From positions 14,254,501 through 14,318,500 of the forward strand of contig CM061091.1 of assembly GCA_030770545.1 (NCBI GenBank): DNA of 64,000 nt, read 5' to 3'. Below, piece after piece: positions 36,541 through 50,400 of the stretch. The stretch is from Macropodus opercularis (lineage: Eukaryota; Chordata; Actinopteri; Anabantiformes; Osphronemidae). Below the pieces are notes generated by a model that searched no databases, had not been told where the DNA came from, and worked only from the letters and a program-made list of their open reading frames with translations. Made by a program: the position numbers and the translations under genes. Position 1 is the stretch's first letter. Each line of letters opens with the position of its first letter.

Positions 36541-39500
36541 AGTTCTTTTTAAACATGCTTTTCGTAGGATCATCACTTTAACTATGACCACCTTACAGAC
36601 CAAATTAACAACAGTTTTCCATTCATTCATTTCCTACTGAAGATCAGCCCTGGAAAGGTCTCCAGCACCTCACATGGGTGTGAGTTATGTGATGCTGTAT
36701 TATTATATTTGAATGACTAAGTGTGACCTTTGAGATTAGAGGAGGAGTTGCTTCTCAGGGAGCTGAAGAGAGTCCCTACTGCTATGAAGCCCGTGTCCCT
36801 TTGATCCCTCTGTAATGAGACTAACACCAGGCGTTGTGGTCACTGAACACATTGACACACCACTGGAGAGCCGACAGCTCTGCCGCCTGGTACTAGAGGC
36901 TAATGTTTATGTGCGCGTGTCCTCAGGTACATCAGTGCCTGGAGACATGCAGTATATCCGATGGGGTTTTCAGTTTGGCTATAATGGGCAGCGTCATGCA
37001 GTTGTTTGTGGTTAACGTAGTGTATGAATGATGTATGCAAACGCCCACAATTTGTCACGCCAATTAAAGCGCCTCACGGAGGCCAGTCATGATCGTGCAC
37101 ACCGAGACGCTGCCTGCTTTACCAGCCTGAGCAGCTACGTGTGTATCTGTATTTAAAAAGTTTCAGCTTATTGGTGCTGAACTAACCAAAGTTTTCACTT
37201 GATGTGATGCCTCACATTGAAGTCTAAGGGCAGTCTCTCTGACCTGAACACAACTCTGGTGAAACCCAGTTCTCTGAGACATCTTCAGAGATCCACTGAA
37301 GATCAATCATGACTGGGCCTGTCCCCACGAGACCCTTAGTAACAGCCACTGATTGCTTTCTGCTGTGCAGGCCGTTAAGTGGAGTCTGGCGATGGGCTCC
37401 TGGACAACACTTAACAATCAATCAGAGGGCACAACCACTTCTCATTACATGCTGGTTCTTCCCCTGCATTACACACAAACAATAATTCAGGTGGACGCAA
37501 GTGGACACTTAAGAATCATGGCGAGAGTATGCCCCATGATTTAGCTCGAGAGGGATCTGCTGGATTGTAGACAGAAACTTAAGCTGCAGGATTTACATAA
37601 ACCCGGTGATTGAGGACCCCGCTGAGTTTTCACCCTTTGTCATTTGGGCACCACTGGAAGGATATGACATCGTACTTTTGACATGCGTCTTTCTCCTTTG
37701 TCTCTGACCCAAGATTACCATTTGTTTGACTTTGAGACGAGAACAATATTCTTCCCGTTATTGTTGTCTGGAAGCCTCCTCGCAGCACCGAGGTTATGAA
37801 ACAGATTTGTCAAACTTTTTCCTCAGTGCTGCATTTCACAAATTTCTAAATACATCACCGCCCTTTTGTAGTGTCCTCACTTAGGAGTATTTGGCAATTC
37901 GTCAGACTAGTTTACCAAGGGCCAAACACGCAAAAGTTTGGAAATGCAACGCAAACATCATAGGAAGAAGTAGTGCGTCGTGGTGTCTCTCCAGTGTAAC
38001 TTGACGTGCAGGGGAAATTCTGCCATAAAAGCCTGAACTTAAAATTTGCCTATTGATTAAGGATTCCATTGACTTAATGAACCTTCAACCCTCCATCAGA
38101 TGACTGGCCAATATATGCTCTAATCTCTAAAACGGATGTCTGGCCGTGGCTCCTTTTAAATGAATTGATCTACTCGGCTCTTCCCAAATGGGGAAATGGG
38201 CAAGTATTGATATGATTCTTGACTCAGTGATGGATGCGCGTGATGGTAAAACTCGAGCTACACGGGTCAGTGTGCTTTAGGGTAAGCGGAAATTCAGAGA
38301 ACCGGTTTATCGGAGCCCCTCAAAGACAAAGCAATAACATTTGTGTCACTACCAATACCTAGCCCGCATGTTGGTTCCCTACCTTTAACATACAAAGTGA
38401 AATCCTTGTTCTTGTTGCTATGAACTTAAAGATTTGGGAATAAACAATTATATCTGCTCACATAGTTTTATAGAATTATTCAAGATGCCTTTTTCGTCAT
38501 TGATTTTTATATTGGCTTTCATTCCACTTTGAGCTGGGTGTCGTGTCTGTTTGTAGATATTTTAGAGGGGCCATTTCAAGTGAAAGTCACTTATAGGCTG
38601 AAATCCATCTCTGCGGTGGAGTAAAACAATCACAGCCAGCTTCACAAGAGCTTCGCAATGGGTTTGTGTGATGTTCAGACTGCATGGCAAATATTTATCT
38701 AACTCAGATTACACCCAAGGGAGACGGAGATGTCTGCATCCCTTCAGCTCTCTGTTGTGTCACCGCTGAGAGAAATGCTAAGGACCATTGTTTTGGCAGA
38801 GGTTGGAACTTCTGACTGTTCACTTCCTGCAGCAGAGAACTACACTATTATTCCAGGATAACAAGGACGAGCGCCATGAATAATCACCAGTGTGACGACC
38901 TGCTGTATTGGGATCCTCAGCACTGGTGAGCCTGGCATCAAATAATTATGCCTGTTTTCCGTCTGAAACTTTTTGCATCCACGATGTTTGATGCCCCTTC
39001 AGTTCATTTTAATAGAAGAAAAGTATTTTGAGGAAACAGAAGAAGCATTTTCATTTATTTATTGTTGATGTTCCTGTGTCGTACACGGTTGTCAAAAATG
39101 TTCAGCTTTTCTTGGACATACAGTAATGAGTGAGCTGTAAGGGTCGAAAGCTGTAATAATTTGTGATCTTATTTTATAAACTCATTCCTTGGCACTAACT
39201 GCTGTGATGAAAGCAGAAGTAATAAATCAGAAACACGTTTACAAAGATCTGGAGATTACATTGTAAATGTCAGTCTAGAAGGAAATTATAATTAGGGAGA
39301 GGAAATTGTTTCAGTGAAGCACTTGAATTTTAAAATGAACCAAAATGAACAATTGCATTATGTAAACATTTAATTATAAACCAATTTTCTGCGACTATTT
39401 CTTGTCTGTCCCCTTTGCTGACCCTTGTTCTCTTCTCATCGTCACGGCTCGTGAGGGGTTCGGGTAGACACCAGGCAATTATTTAGATCACAGCTAGGAT

Positions 39501-40286
39501 ATTAATCTCATTTACCTCACTCTACCTTTGGCTTGATATACTCTTGACCGTTCACTGAAAAACATTTTTCTTTCATTTTATTTAACTTTTTAAAGGTTTA
39601 TCCGTAAAGAAAGATGATTTTTACTTTCAGATTTGCCATGTTGAGCTGGATGTTCTACCTCATCCTCATCCAACTTTTTGTAAAATACTGCCTACAACGA
39701 AATCGTTGATTGAAGTACTGAGTTACTTACAGACCTGTTATTTAAGGTGTTTCAGTGGTTCATAAGATCATTGTAAGTAAATTATTACAAATTTAAATGG
39801 TCAATTACATATCAAGTTTTTTAGGTACAGAATATTCCTAGTAAGTGTGTTAATACAGTAGATGGTCATTAAACTACTAATGTAAATTTTAATTAATTCA
39901 GGTAGTTACCCAAAAATCACTTGGACACCTTGGTGCTACAGGAACACAAATATTGTGCTGATGATCAGACACCTACAGTATGAATGGTTAAACAAGCACT
40001 GAAAGAATGAGCATTGTTTGTGCCTTCATACACTTCTGGAAGTGTAAATGTGTAATTATTGATACGTGTCTTAGAATTTGTCTGTAGTTATGATGGCAGT
40101 CATGTATGAGAGAGCAAGCGAGCGAGAGAATCATGTTCTTGCTGCTGGCATGTTTTCTTCTCACCTCTCTGTGATGAACCAAAAGGCAGGTTAATGACAG
40201 GAGCTGAGCTGTGAGATCACATATGCTGATATGTAAAATTGGTGTTGAGAATGTTATTTCTTAGTGTCACCATGTCTAACCCCCCA

Positions 40287-40290
<4 letters not shown>

Positions 40291-40318
<28 letters not shown>

Positions 40319-40319
40319 A
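40291..40319 (+). repeat. (CA)n microsatellite
   Basis: About 14 CA units are followed by ATATT. Confidence 0.95.
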
Positions 40320-41290
40320 TATTAAAATGAAGAAAAGACAAGCATGAGATACACAAGAAATGAGTAAAAAAGCGAAACAAACATCACTGAATTATGCAAC
40401 TGTGGCAGAAAATTGTGATCTCAGTTTGCAGTAAAAAGTTGTGGGACCATGGCTGTCGCCGGCAAAGGTTCTGTTTTATAAGCCTGCTGCTATCATCACA
40501 GGTCGAGCCAGCTGACCTGTTCCGTGGTTCTCCAGTTGGTCTCTGACACGCTGAAAACCTCTGCAATTACATAATTGTGACTGCAAAAGCGACTTGGCAT
40601 GTGGTCTGTGGCTACACTGATTACACACAGCTTGCTGGTGAGTGATTTGTTGGTCGTTCTTCAAAAACACTTTGGCAACTACGTAGCCAACATGGTTTAA
40701 AGGCAATAACACGGAGGAAGCATAAACCGCATACAGCACAACATACATGGTAATTTTGAAGATTTTAACGTAGCATTAATACTTGCTAACCACAGGTGCA
40801 GTCTTCTCGCTACATTGTCGGTCAGCGAACGGCAGGAATGACGGAAGGAATGATGGGTGATACCTCAGTCCAGCAAAAGCGGCACATAGTTCAAATGTGG
40901 ACGGACAGACAAAGGATAACACCGCAAGCCAATGCTGACACCCATAGTGCAAGCCATAGCCATATAGAGGGACATCACTCAAATAATACAGATCTCATCT
41001 ATCCACATGCCTGGTCCATGATGGACCACCTTCCTGAAAGGGAAAAGGCTGTCTGGCAGCCTTCATATGTGACTGGAACTTGTTAATAATAACAAGAACA
41101 CAGAATAATGTAGTATTAGTGTTGTACTGTGCATATTTCTTCGACAACCAAAGAACGCATAGTTGGTCACTCACTCTGGGAAACGGTTTGGCTAATGCAT
41201 CAAGTCCAGATGCTCTAAACATATCTGCATTCATCTCGTTTGCCGGAGCCCCATGAGGATCAGTGAGTGAGATGCTGCCAATAAACGCTG

Positions 41291-41552
41291 TCACTGTTGT
41301 GCGTCTGGACGTAGAGGTCTGGCATTTAGCGGAGCAGGTTTCCCACTCCCCCGCGAAAGCACCTGCTCGATGGACCGCGGGGAGTTTGCCTTGTTTGTCT
41401 TTACCTGGTGAGTCCGCATCAACCGCACTGTTGAACATACAGTTACCGACTCTTGAGACCAGGCCAAAACAATCTTAAGGTCATTTAAACAGAAGACGAC
41501 TCGTACCTTGGCAGAAACCTTGGACCACCAGAAAGTAACTGAAAAACAGCAT
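41291..41552 (-). other. Speculative two-exon small secreted-peptide frame
   Basis: On the minus strand an ATG at 41552 opens a hydrophobic signal-like start (MLFFSYFLVVQGFCQ) followed by a donor CAAG|GTACGA at 41506. An acceptor at 41428 (GTTCAACAG) would give a 79-base intron, typical of fish. It restores a frame running to TGA at 41291-41293, for 60 residues in total with an R/K/P/Q-rich mature part. The local CpG content is higher than that of the surroundings. However, an overlapping frame (41438-40995) with a thrombospondin-repeat-like WETCSAKC string has its own plausible splice sites (41174 and 41034). Both cannot be right. Frames this long occur by chance in a window of this size, and I recognise neither protein. 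Confidence 0.12.
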
Positions 41553-42292
41553 GATAGGGAGTAGCTTACAAATGCGGCAGGCTGAACACAAGAACGTTTC
41601 AACTCAGGGCTTCACTGCAACAGAAAACCCTTTCAAGTCTATAGTTGGTCTGAGCCAACTCTGGTAAGCGTGTTAATGTGAGTGAGCAGAAAGGAACATT
41701 CGCTCTGCAAGCATTCATTGGATGCAAATCACGAAGGGGGTCTAGTGCCCTGGGAACCAGGAAGAAGCTAGAATAGATTCCCCTCTTCCTGTTCTTCAGT
41801 GGAAATGTTGAAATTGAGCAGCAGTTCCTGAATTTCTATGAGGCCAGCATTCATTTCTTAGGAACTCCTTTACAACACAGTGCTGAACTCGCTGAATCTG
41901 GACTCGTTGGCCATGACATCACACTTCACCTATTATGTTAACACTGTCACCACTGCTGACAGACAGTTATTCGCATTAATGCCTTTTTCCTCATGTGATT
42001 CATTAGTCTGCAGGAGCAGTGGCGTGTACAGAACAAAAACGACGGAGGGGTTTCAGACAACTGAGCTTGCTTCTAATGCGTGGAAATAAAAACATGTGGT
42101 CGAGTGCTCTGACTCTGCACTGCAACGTGATGCAGGGTTATTAATGAATAAGTGTTTTATTTATATTTACAAATCAGAAGGTAATGTCACAACATGTAAT
42201 GATCAAATTCAGACTAGAATTAAAGGAGTAGAGGAAATGGTTTGGCAAGTGCTGCATTATACACACACTGTAAGGCTGTCCCAGGTTGTGTG

Positions 42293-42299
<7 letters not shown>

Positions 42300-42349
<50 letters not shown>
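42300..42349 (+). repeat. (TG)n microsatellite ending in a G-run
   Basis: About 24 TG units run into GGAGGGGGGGG. Confidence 0.95.
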
Positions 42350-43469
42350 AGGGGGGGGTCCGGTGAGGGTTCGGGATGGTACAAGCCCTGTTCACAGTGA
42401 TGTCACGCAGCCTCTCCGCAGACAGGCTGAGTAAGAGGAACAACAGAATTTCAACTGGAGAGATCAATTATAGATAGAAGAAAATGAATGGGAAAAGTAA
42501 TTTAATAAATTATTGACTTGATGTCTTATATCATGTACAAAAGCAAATGAAAAATTAGATTGCGCATTTGGATGAAGTTGGATTTAAAGAGCTTCAAAAT
42601 TATATTTAATTAGACAAAGAAAAAAATGTGTCATGGGTATATGAAGTTTCACTGGGAAGGATAAATTAATGATCGCATTTGCAGCAATAGCAAATGATGT
42701 GCCAACGGTGAGTGTGACTGGGTGAGGGTGGCATCTGAATGAGTCAACACCACAGTGGTCCTCTGTCTTCCCTTGCTCCCCTTCGATGGGCAGATTGGAG
42801 GGAGGACTTGTTGTCTGCGCGGTGGACGCCTCACTGCTAACACATTAAGAGTTTGTTACTTGATCATTTTAGTTACTCGCTAACAGTTATAGAAATGCTA
42901 TCAGGATTCTTTGTTTTTGAGTCTCCTCTCCTACGAGTTCAGTGGCAGCTTAAAGTTGTAAATTCACCTAATTCACGTGCTTGTATTCAGAGGGTTGGTG
43001 AAAATCAAGACAAGCAAACAAGAGAACTCCATAAAAACAGAAAACCTTAGCTGTCGTGGGTTATAAAGTCCATGTCCGTAGTCTATGGCTGGCTGTGACC
43101 TTAAGGTTACCTGTTGTTCTGTACTGTCATGTTTTCTGTGACCTTTTCCTTTATTTATATTTTACTTTTATCATTTCATGTGTCATAGCCTCTTGTTTGA
43201 TCGTAGAGGGTTGCTTTTCAGTTCGCTGTTCTATGTAATGCACTGCGCATATGGAATTAGTAAAAACTTAATTTCACATTGTTGTTTTATTGTTTCAAAG
43301 GACATATTTAATGCTGAATTAAACATTTCTTGCAAGACTTAAAAAGCCGATTTGCTGGCTCGCGCAGCAGCCCCAGGAACGTAAATACAGATTGTAATTA
43401 GATGGAGAAACTTTAAAGTTGGATTTCGCTCTCTCTCTCTCCTCTGCGTGAACCGTGATGCGATGAAGC

Positions 43470-43550
43470 CATGGGACAAATGAGGAGGGAGAGGGGAGGA
43501 GCAGAAGCCGAAGAATAGAGGGAGGAGAGATGGAGGAGGGGGGCGAAGAC
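43470..43550 (+). repeat. Polypurine (GA/GGA-rich) tract
   Basis: This nearly pure G/A stretch (GGAGGGAGAGGGGAGGAG, later GGAGGAGGGGGG) is preceded at 43428-43442 by a short CT repeat. Such tracts can form triplex DNA, and the loops here are too long for a strong G-quadruplex call. Confidence 0.6.
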
Positions 43551-44579
43551 TAATTTATGTGTGAGTTCCCAGTGCCATCTCTGGGACGCCGTTTCCCCGT
43601 AGACTCTGTTGCTGGCGTCTGGAGAGGGAGAATGCAAATGGAGCAGGTTTCTAGGTGAGGTTGGGCACAGTCACAGGCCCATGTTGGGACCCGGTTATGC
43701 AGTTGCTAAACAAGTGTTCTTTGTCATGCTGGGCCCCTGGGGCTGAACCAAACAAATCCTATCATCTGCAGTGTTGTGTTACTTAAGCAAAAATACTCAA
43801 CTTTGCAGTCACTATTTATAAGATGAAAGGCCCTCTTCAGGGAATGTCAGAATTAGTTTTTTTCCTCCAATTAATTTGTGTTTTGAGTATCTTTTCATGG
43901 TCCCTGCCTAGCCTCCCTGGTGGTTCGGTCTGGTTTGGTGTGCTGCGTGTTTGCGTGATAGTCAATGTGTCAAAACTCAAGGAATAAGGGACTATTTACT
44001 ATCTTTTCTTTATTGTCGTTGTTGCACTGAAACTGTTCACAAGCGGAGATCATTCATTCTCCAATGACAAAAAACAAACTCAGAAAAATGAGAAGCATTC
44101 ATTTACTGGTGGATTTGTTTTAACAAAGAAACAAAAACATCCCTGCCTGTGAACACGGTTTCTCCTTCTCTCCCTCTGCCTTTGCTAATCTAATAAATGC
44201 TTACACACTGACAAAAACTAGACCAGAGTCCTTGATGAATTAAGAAACACTCTGTTCACTAATTGACAAAATCATTGAAAAGTAAAGATAAAATCCTCAC
44301 TGTAATTAAAAGTGAAGCACCATTTATCTATAGATTTGTACCAGACTACTTTATTGGATTGCTTCGCCGTGCCTGAAATATGCTTTAGCAAATTGACCTA
44401 AATTCTAATGGGGGAACATACAAACCAGCTAAATTTACTTTAAATGTTCTTCTGTTAAATCCATGATGTGAGGTTTTACAATGTGCTCGCTTTAATCATG
44501 GAAGTTCAGTGCTTAAATGTCTGGTCTTCACAGAGGAGAGGGGGGGAAAAGCTGCACGTCGTCAGGCATTTCTGCAGCC

Positions 44580-44720
44580 CTGGAACAGAATGAGGTGCTA
44601 ATAAAAAATGTGCGACTCTACTAATGAATCCGATTCTGCAATTCTGCAACTCAAGCACTTAATTATCATAAGACATTCGCTAATGTGCTCATTCAAATGG
44701 GCAACACTTTGCTTGGAATA
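44580..44720. promoter_or_regulatory. Candidate regulatory block with TAAT motifs
   Basis: GGTGCTAATAAAA, CTACTAATGAATCC, CACTTAATTATCATAAG and TTCGCTAATGTG lie within 140 bases. The call rests on motif density only. Confidence 0.2.
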
Positions 44721-47159
44721 AACTGTACGGCTTAATGACTTGAGAAAAGAGCCTGATGACATCCTGCTCTCTTATCAACACTTCCCAATAGCTGGCACAA
44801 GAGATGGTGGGCGGATATGGTCAAAGCGGCCTATAAATGAGCCTGCTAAATCTCCACTGGCATCTAATGTGGTCACAGAGTCGCAGAGATTCACCACTTA
44901 TGAGTCAACGCTTCACGTTTTTGTGCATCGATCTAGATTTAGGTACAAACGAAGGAAGCCAGTCGCACTCGAGATGTACGCGTGAGGAAGTGACGCCATC
45001 GCTCTTTGTTGTAACATCTGCTTGTGAAAAAAGATAAAAAGAATGGAAGCATTACATGGTGCTTTCAAGTGCCTTTTGCTCGGAGTCTTAAATAGGTCTA
45101 CTTCCACAACATCAAAGTAAGCCATTATGTCACTATATGATCCATCCATTAGCTGCGCATTCCACCTTTGTGCCATTAATTGCTTTTTACGTGTGCGTGT
45201 GTATGCGTGCGCGTTTGCAACGCGTACGCGAGTGGTGTATCTGTGTGCGCCCACACACACTCGCACAACCTGTTCAGACAAGTGGAGGTGTAAAATTAAA
45301 TCCCTCAGTGCAGTTGCATGCAGATGATGTGCTTCAATAACCTAGCTGCTCTTTGCACCATTGTAATTGAATAACCTACAGAAAAGTCATCACATTCCCA
45401 CTTTGCTGTTCCCTCTCTGTGTAACATGTAAAAAGTCCTCTTGTAACTACCTGGGAGAGCAACCCATCAACAGCTGTTAGAGCTGACTTGAAGGTTAAAT
45501 ATTAGGAAGGAATCCAATTTCTCTTGTCTATTCAGCTCAGCGGTGTGTTAGATTGCAGCTGGACTGTGCTTACGGAGTGTGGGATATGAAGTGGGCTAAT
45601 CAATCCCCTCTGCTTCATTCTCAAATTCCTCTCATATCAGGTCCCTGCCCCCCGGGCAGGCCTTCTGCTTTCCGAAAGCCAATTCCACACGAAATAAGAA
45701 CTGTGACCTGCAGCTAGAGGGTGAAGTTGAGTTTTCCCTTCATGATTAATCTCTTCTTGGGTGGTTTTCAGAAAAAAGGAGAGGGGGAGGACGGAGCGAG
45801 AGGGTGAAAAAAATAAGAAAACATGCAAGTTGCTGCCTTGTGACCTGCAAGTTTTTTTCCTCTGAATGAGCCCGGTGCACTGGAGCCTGCTTATCTCCCG
45901 AGAGAAAGACAGAATTCATTTTTTGACAAGGTTTCATGTTGACATTGAGAAAATGAACTACCTGATTCTATGATTAAACCTGGGCTGTCATAATTGTCAT
46001 CTGAACTGTGGTGACAATGGAAATTTTTTTTCCCCCCATAGTTTCTTAGTTCAATAGATAGAAGCAGTGCAGCTCTGAGAAACAGGGACGGACAGGTTTT
46101 GTGTTGTTGTGAGAGAATATTAAACTCACATAATTTTTCTATTGATAGTATAACCTAAAAAGAAACACACAGCCTCCAACTTCCCTTTAATATCACACTT
46201 TTAAAGTGATGTAAGAAAAGATGATAACAAACACGAGTGAACCTTCTGTATGTTCACACTTCGGCCGTCTGACCTCAAATAAAAGAGCAGGGCCTCACTG
46301 GCCGGCAGATGGGTTGGCAGCGTTGAAGGCTAAAATGATATAACCTTAAAGTGGCAGTATCATCATTTTGCAGGTTATAATGGCATCTGTCACAGAGAGA
46401 GGACCTGTCAGACATTACTTTTGTGCGGTTAAGAATTGCTCCTAATGGTTGTTTCCTCTGGTTCGGACCCTTTTTCAGATGTGGGCTGACGTCTGAAAAA
46501 CAGCGATGTTAAAAGCATCGAGTCAGGATGAGATGGACTAACAGACCACTCGTGTTTTGCCATTGTCCTGTGTTCAGTGTTTTTGAGAGAGGTTATCCTC
46601 TTTGTTAAAGAACAACTCCCGACGGACTTCGTTGTTAAATGGTCAACACTGGAAACATCAGTGCAGAAGGGAAGTGCTCACACAGGGATTCTAAAAGGCC
46701 TTGAGAAATTTTACATTTTTAATGCCTTAAGGATGATCCCACGTTCAATGTACACGTCTTACTCACCCATCTTGTGAATTTTTTACGCGTGTAAAAACAT
46801 GCCATTTGCAACAAAAGCCCATTTACCCACTACCACCTACCAAACAAATTGGTCGAGAACAACAAAGTTCAATTTGTGCCTGAATATTTCTTTGTTTGTG
46901 TGTTTTCCCCTTCCAGCAGGGCACTTATGAAAAGTGTTCTTTTGCATCAGACATAAGGTATGCTGGCCCACGGGGAGGCGAGCAAAAGTGGGTTTTAGAA
47001 TATGTGGGAGACCAAATTCCAACTGCTAGAAGTGCTTCTGCGCCAGGCTAAACAGTGGGCACAGGCCTCGACACACACCCTAATGGAAGAGGGAAGTAGC
47101 GTACGGCGCCGGAGGGCAGGGTCGGGCTGAGGTAAACAAGGCTGTACCTGCTGCTGGCA

Positions 47160-47420
47160 TAACGGCCTGTAAGTTATTCATTAAAAATATGCCGGCCCTA
47201 GACCTCCCCAACTATTCCCATAGTTACTGCTCTTTTGTGTTCCATTTAGGGTGGTATGCTTTGCAATCAGACAAATTAAGCTTTGGTTACTTCAGATTAC
47301 GCTTTTCAAAAGCTCCAATCAAGCGTTATTTAATCAGCTTAATCTGCAATTTATCTGCGCTTTGCAAATGCTCTGTGGAATGGTGCAAAACAACATTCCC
47401 CAAAACCCAAAAAAAAGAAG
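47160..47420. promoter_or_regulatory. Candidate enhancer with SOX/POU/homeodomain-like motifs
   Basis: The block holds TTCATTAAAAATATG, CAGACAAATTAAGC, CTTTGGTTAC, CAATCAAGCG, TTTAATCAGCTTAATC and CTTTGCAAATGC, without simple repeats. This motif mixture is enhancer-like. The frame at 47189-47512 shows no coding signature. Confidence 0.25.
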
Positions 47421-50400
47421 TTCACTCTAATGAGAGGAGTGGACTAACATTAATTAAGACCGGTGTGATTGGAAGAAACATGCTGTTGGCTTTTCATAAC
47501 TTTGGCTGCTAAAGATTTGATATTCTGCCACTAAATTCACAATATTTATTGTCAGCGTATGTATTATTCTGCCGTGAAAACAATCACATCTAGGTGACTT
47601 TGCTTTGTAAGAATCAAATATATTCCAACGCCACGATCATTTGTTATATCCAGTTATGAATATGACAGTAATTATGGCAAAAAGCTGTCACACTCTCTGT
47701 CGGAGAGATAAAAGCGAAGCGTGCGATGGGGGTGTGGGTCATGTAAGGTCAGTCGGTCAGTGGACAAGGCAGATTGGAGGACGTGTGAAGTGACAGATGA
47801 CATGAGGGTAGGCAGCTGTAGCACAGATCAAACAATTCAGTAGGTTAGAGGCCTCTAAGCTGTTCACTGTTAAAAATATTAGTCACACGTGTATACTCAC
47901 GTTTATCCTTGTTGTCAGTGGAAAGAGTAAAACGAACTGAAGTAGTAATTTACAAGTAACATAAAATAAGAAAAGTCCATGGGTTTATCCTGGTGGAAGA
48001 GCTGCAGCTTTACAGTATATACCATCGATGCACTGCAGCTCAACCACTACGACCTCAATAACTAACATGAACGAAAGTGGTCAGATTTCAGTTTAACACT
48101 GAAAAGGTGCCGTTTATGGTTGAGATGCTGCATTGGACTGTTTTACTGTATGTGTCCCTAATAAAACGGCCACTGAGTGCAATGAATTTTAAGTAGTTCT
48201 AGATGTAGACGTGCTGGTAGCTTACTCGCATAGTGATTAGCAGGACGGCGAGGCCCCACGTCGGAAGGAAAAGTTTGCCTTTCTATAGGCAGATAACATG
48301 AAAGGTTGACCTTTTTGCACAAGCTGCATAAAAGTTTAGTCCCGGCCCCTAATGACGCGAATGATGATGTGGAAGACTGACACTTTGTCAGATGCTTTTA
48401 CCGCGAGCGTGAGGGTTTGGGGCGAGAAACGCTGCCACAGTCCTCTTCACCTCATTGTCCTTTTGCAGGATGGAGTGGCGATGCCCTCTCTTTGCACCGG
48501 CTACAACTGTCATCTCAGGCTCATTCGGAGCTCCGCAGCACTTAGGCCCCATTTGCTTTTAAGGATGTCTGACAGGACAGCAGCCACGTATGATCAAACT
48601 TTACTTTCACTGTGCACTTGTGACAGTTCATTGAGAGAGGCTCTAATGTGCTGTCAGCAGTGCTCTCCACTCAGCTGCCTTGATTTACCTTCCCCATCTG
48701 TCTCAGTCAAACAGTGCAAAGTTGAGGAATAAAGCAAGACAGGCAGGATGTTAATTCCACATCCTTGTATTAAACAATGAAGCCAAAACCACGGTTTCTC
48801 CGTTCCAGTTCGGTTTGTTGCCGATTAAACATGGAAATTATCCATAATCCCAGGAAGCCTTACTACAATTTAACATAGGGTGTAACATGTATGAACCCAC
48901 AAAGAACGATCACCTGACTCTGCAGTTCCCTCCACACTTAGCAACTTTACTGTTTTGGTTAAAATCACCAAAAGTGATCACCCAAGATGAGGGAGAGAGC
49001 AGTTTTCAACTTTGGAGTTGTTTTCAGGGCACATATGAAAGAAAGCATTACTGTATGTGTGTCATTAACCTACCTTTCAATCTTTTTGGTCAGTTATATA
49101 TATATATAGTTTTTTATACTATGTTATTGTATTATTATTATTGGTTTTAAGCTATGTCGTATAGCGGTTGGATCAAGTCTCACCCAGCCTCTATTATTGT
49201 TGCTTTTGTAAAGCGCCGTCATGAATCCATGTAGTTACGTGTGGATACAAATGTCAGCAGGCTTTTTCAGCATCGTGGTATAATGCAAAGCGTTACCAAG
49301 CGTCCTCGTCTCCATGGTCAGCAGTGTCCTTTATGTTGACAGGTGTTAGCTACTATGTGTGTGGAGCTGCTGTCTGTACTCAGGCTCACCTCCCCACTAA
49401 CATTAGCCTCACGCTAAACGCCTTGATCCGCAGGAAACGCGTGTAACCACACAATACTTCACTGCCCCCGATAAACCAAACCAAAGGGGAAGGGAGCCAG
49501 AGATCAGTCGGTGTTTGGAGGCTTCGAGATCTCTCTGCCACATTAACCCACTGGAGTGCTCATCAAAAGATGCTAATGTTTCTGTTCATTCCATTCTAAG
49601 GTCTTCAATTTGCTTTTTGTATGATTTAAGCTGCATTTTTTTGGAAGTGGCTGCAGTTACAAGCTGTAATACAAGTCTCTTGAAGGCCTAATAAATATGA
49701 AACTGAATGAGAGTCTTTTCTCTCTGTGCTTCTCTATCTGCTTTGATCATACCATCCCATGACATATCCATCGTCAGCTTTTCAACTCCTCCAGGAGTGA
49801 GCCAAGCCTAATTGGTGCTACGAGGAATAAATCAAAGCAGGAAACAGAACTTGTTTCAAACAGAGCTCATAATGCACTAAAACCTCTCATGTTTCTCGCG
49901 ACTGTCCAGTGAGTTTACATCTTACCTCATGTACCATTTTTTCCAGTGCTGCTTCAGCTGAGGTGTGGCTGTTGAAAGAGGAGCTGTAGCTCGACATTAT
50001 ACAGCCATCCTGTGAGGTACCTGTGCTGCTCTCTTGGTCCTTATTCTAATCTTATTTAACAGTCTCTGCCTGACACCCAATTCAATGCAGGCCCCCAGAT
50101 TGGAGAGTTTCCAAACAATCCTGAGCTCACCCAAGCTTGGAATTGGTTTTCCGTGGAACATCTCCCTCCTCCCTTTGGGCACTTTACCAATTTGACCAAA
50201 TTTGTTCCATCACTGGTTCTAAGTACCAGAAGTGTTTTCTGCCCACACTTGGACTCGTTTCTGCAATTTGCACATTCTTTGCAGAACATTAACAGCTTTG
50301 TCAGGAGCTGAGGCTGCTGGTGTGGAGGCCCAGGTTCTAGGGCATATGCAAAGGGAACTTTTCAGTTCCCTTCCAATACACTGTTCACCTTAAATCTACA

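Larger units (their letters stand above)
30750..40990. other. Gene-free upstream flank of lmo1, first part
   Basis: No frame here has recognisable coding character. The DNA is AT-rich with scattered TAATTA clusters (32220-32345, 33340-33660, 35120-35300), a G-quadruplex motif (33870-33895), a TA repeat (36521-36540) and a CA repeat (40291-40319). It most likely belongs to the lmo1 regulatory neighbourhood or to spacer before the next gene. Confidence 0.55.

Noticed and set aside
42096..42467. Frames on both strands with poly-(Cys-Val) or poly-(His-Thr)
   Set aside because: They are products of the TG microsatellite.
48352..48732. 126-codon plus-strand frame
   Set aside because: A possible internal acceptor (CCTTTTGCAG) was noted, but there are no domains, no paired donor and no recognisable protein. 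Its length is within chance for this window.
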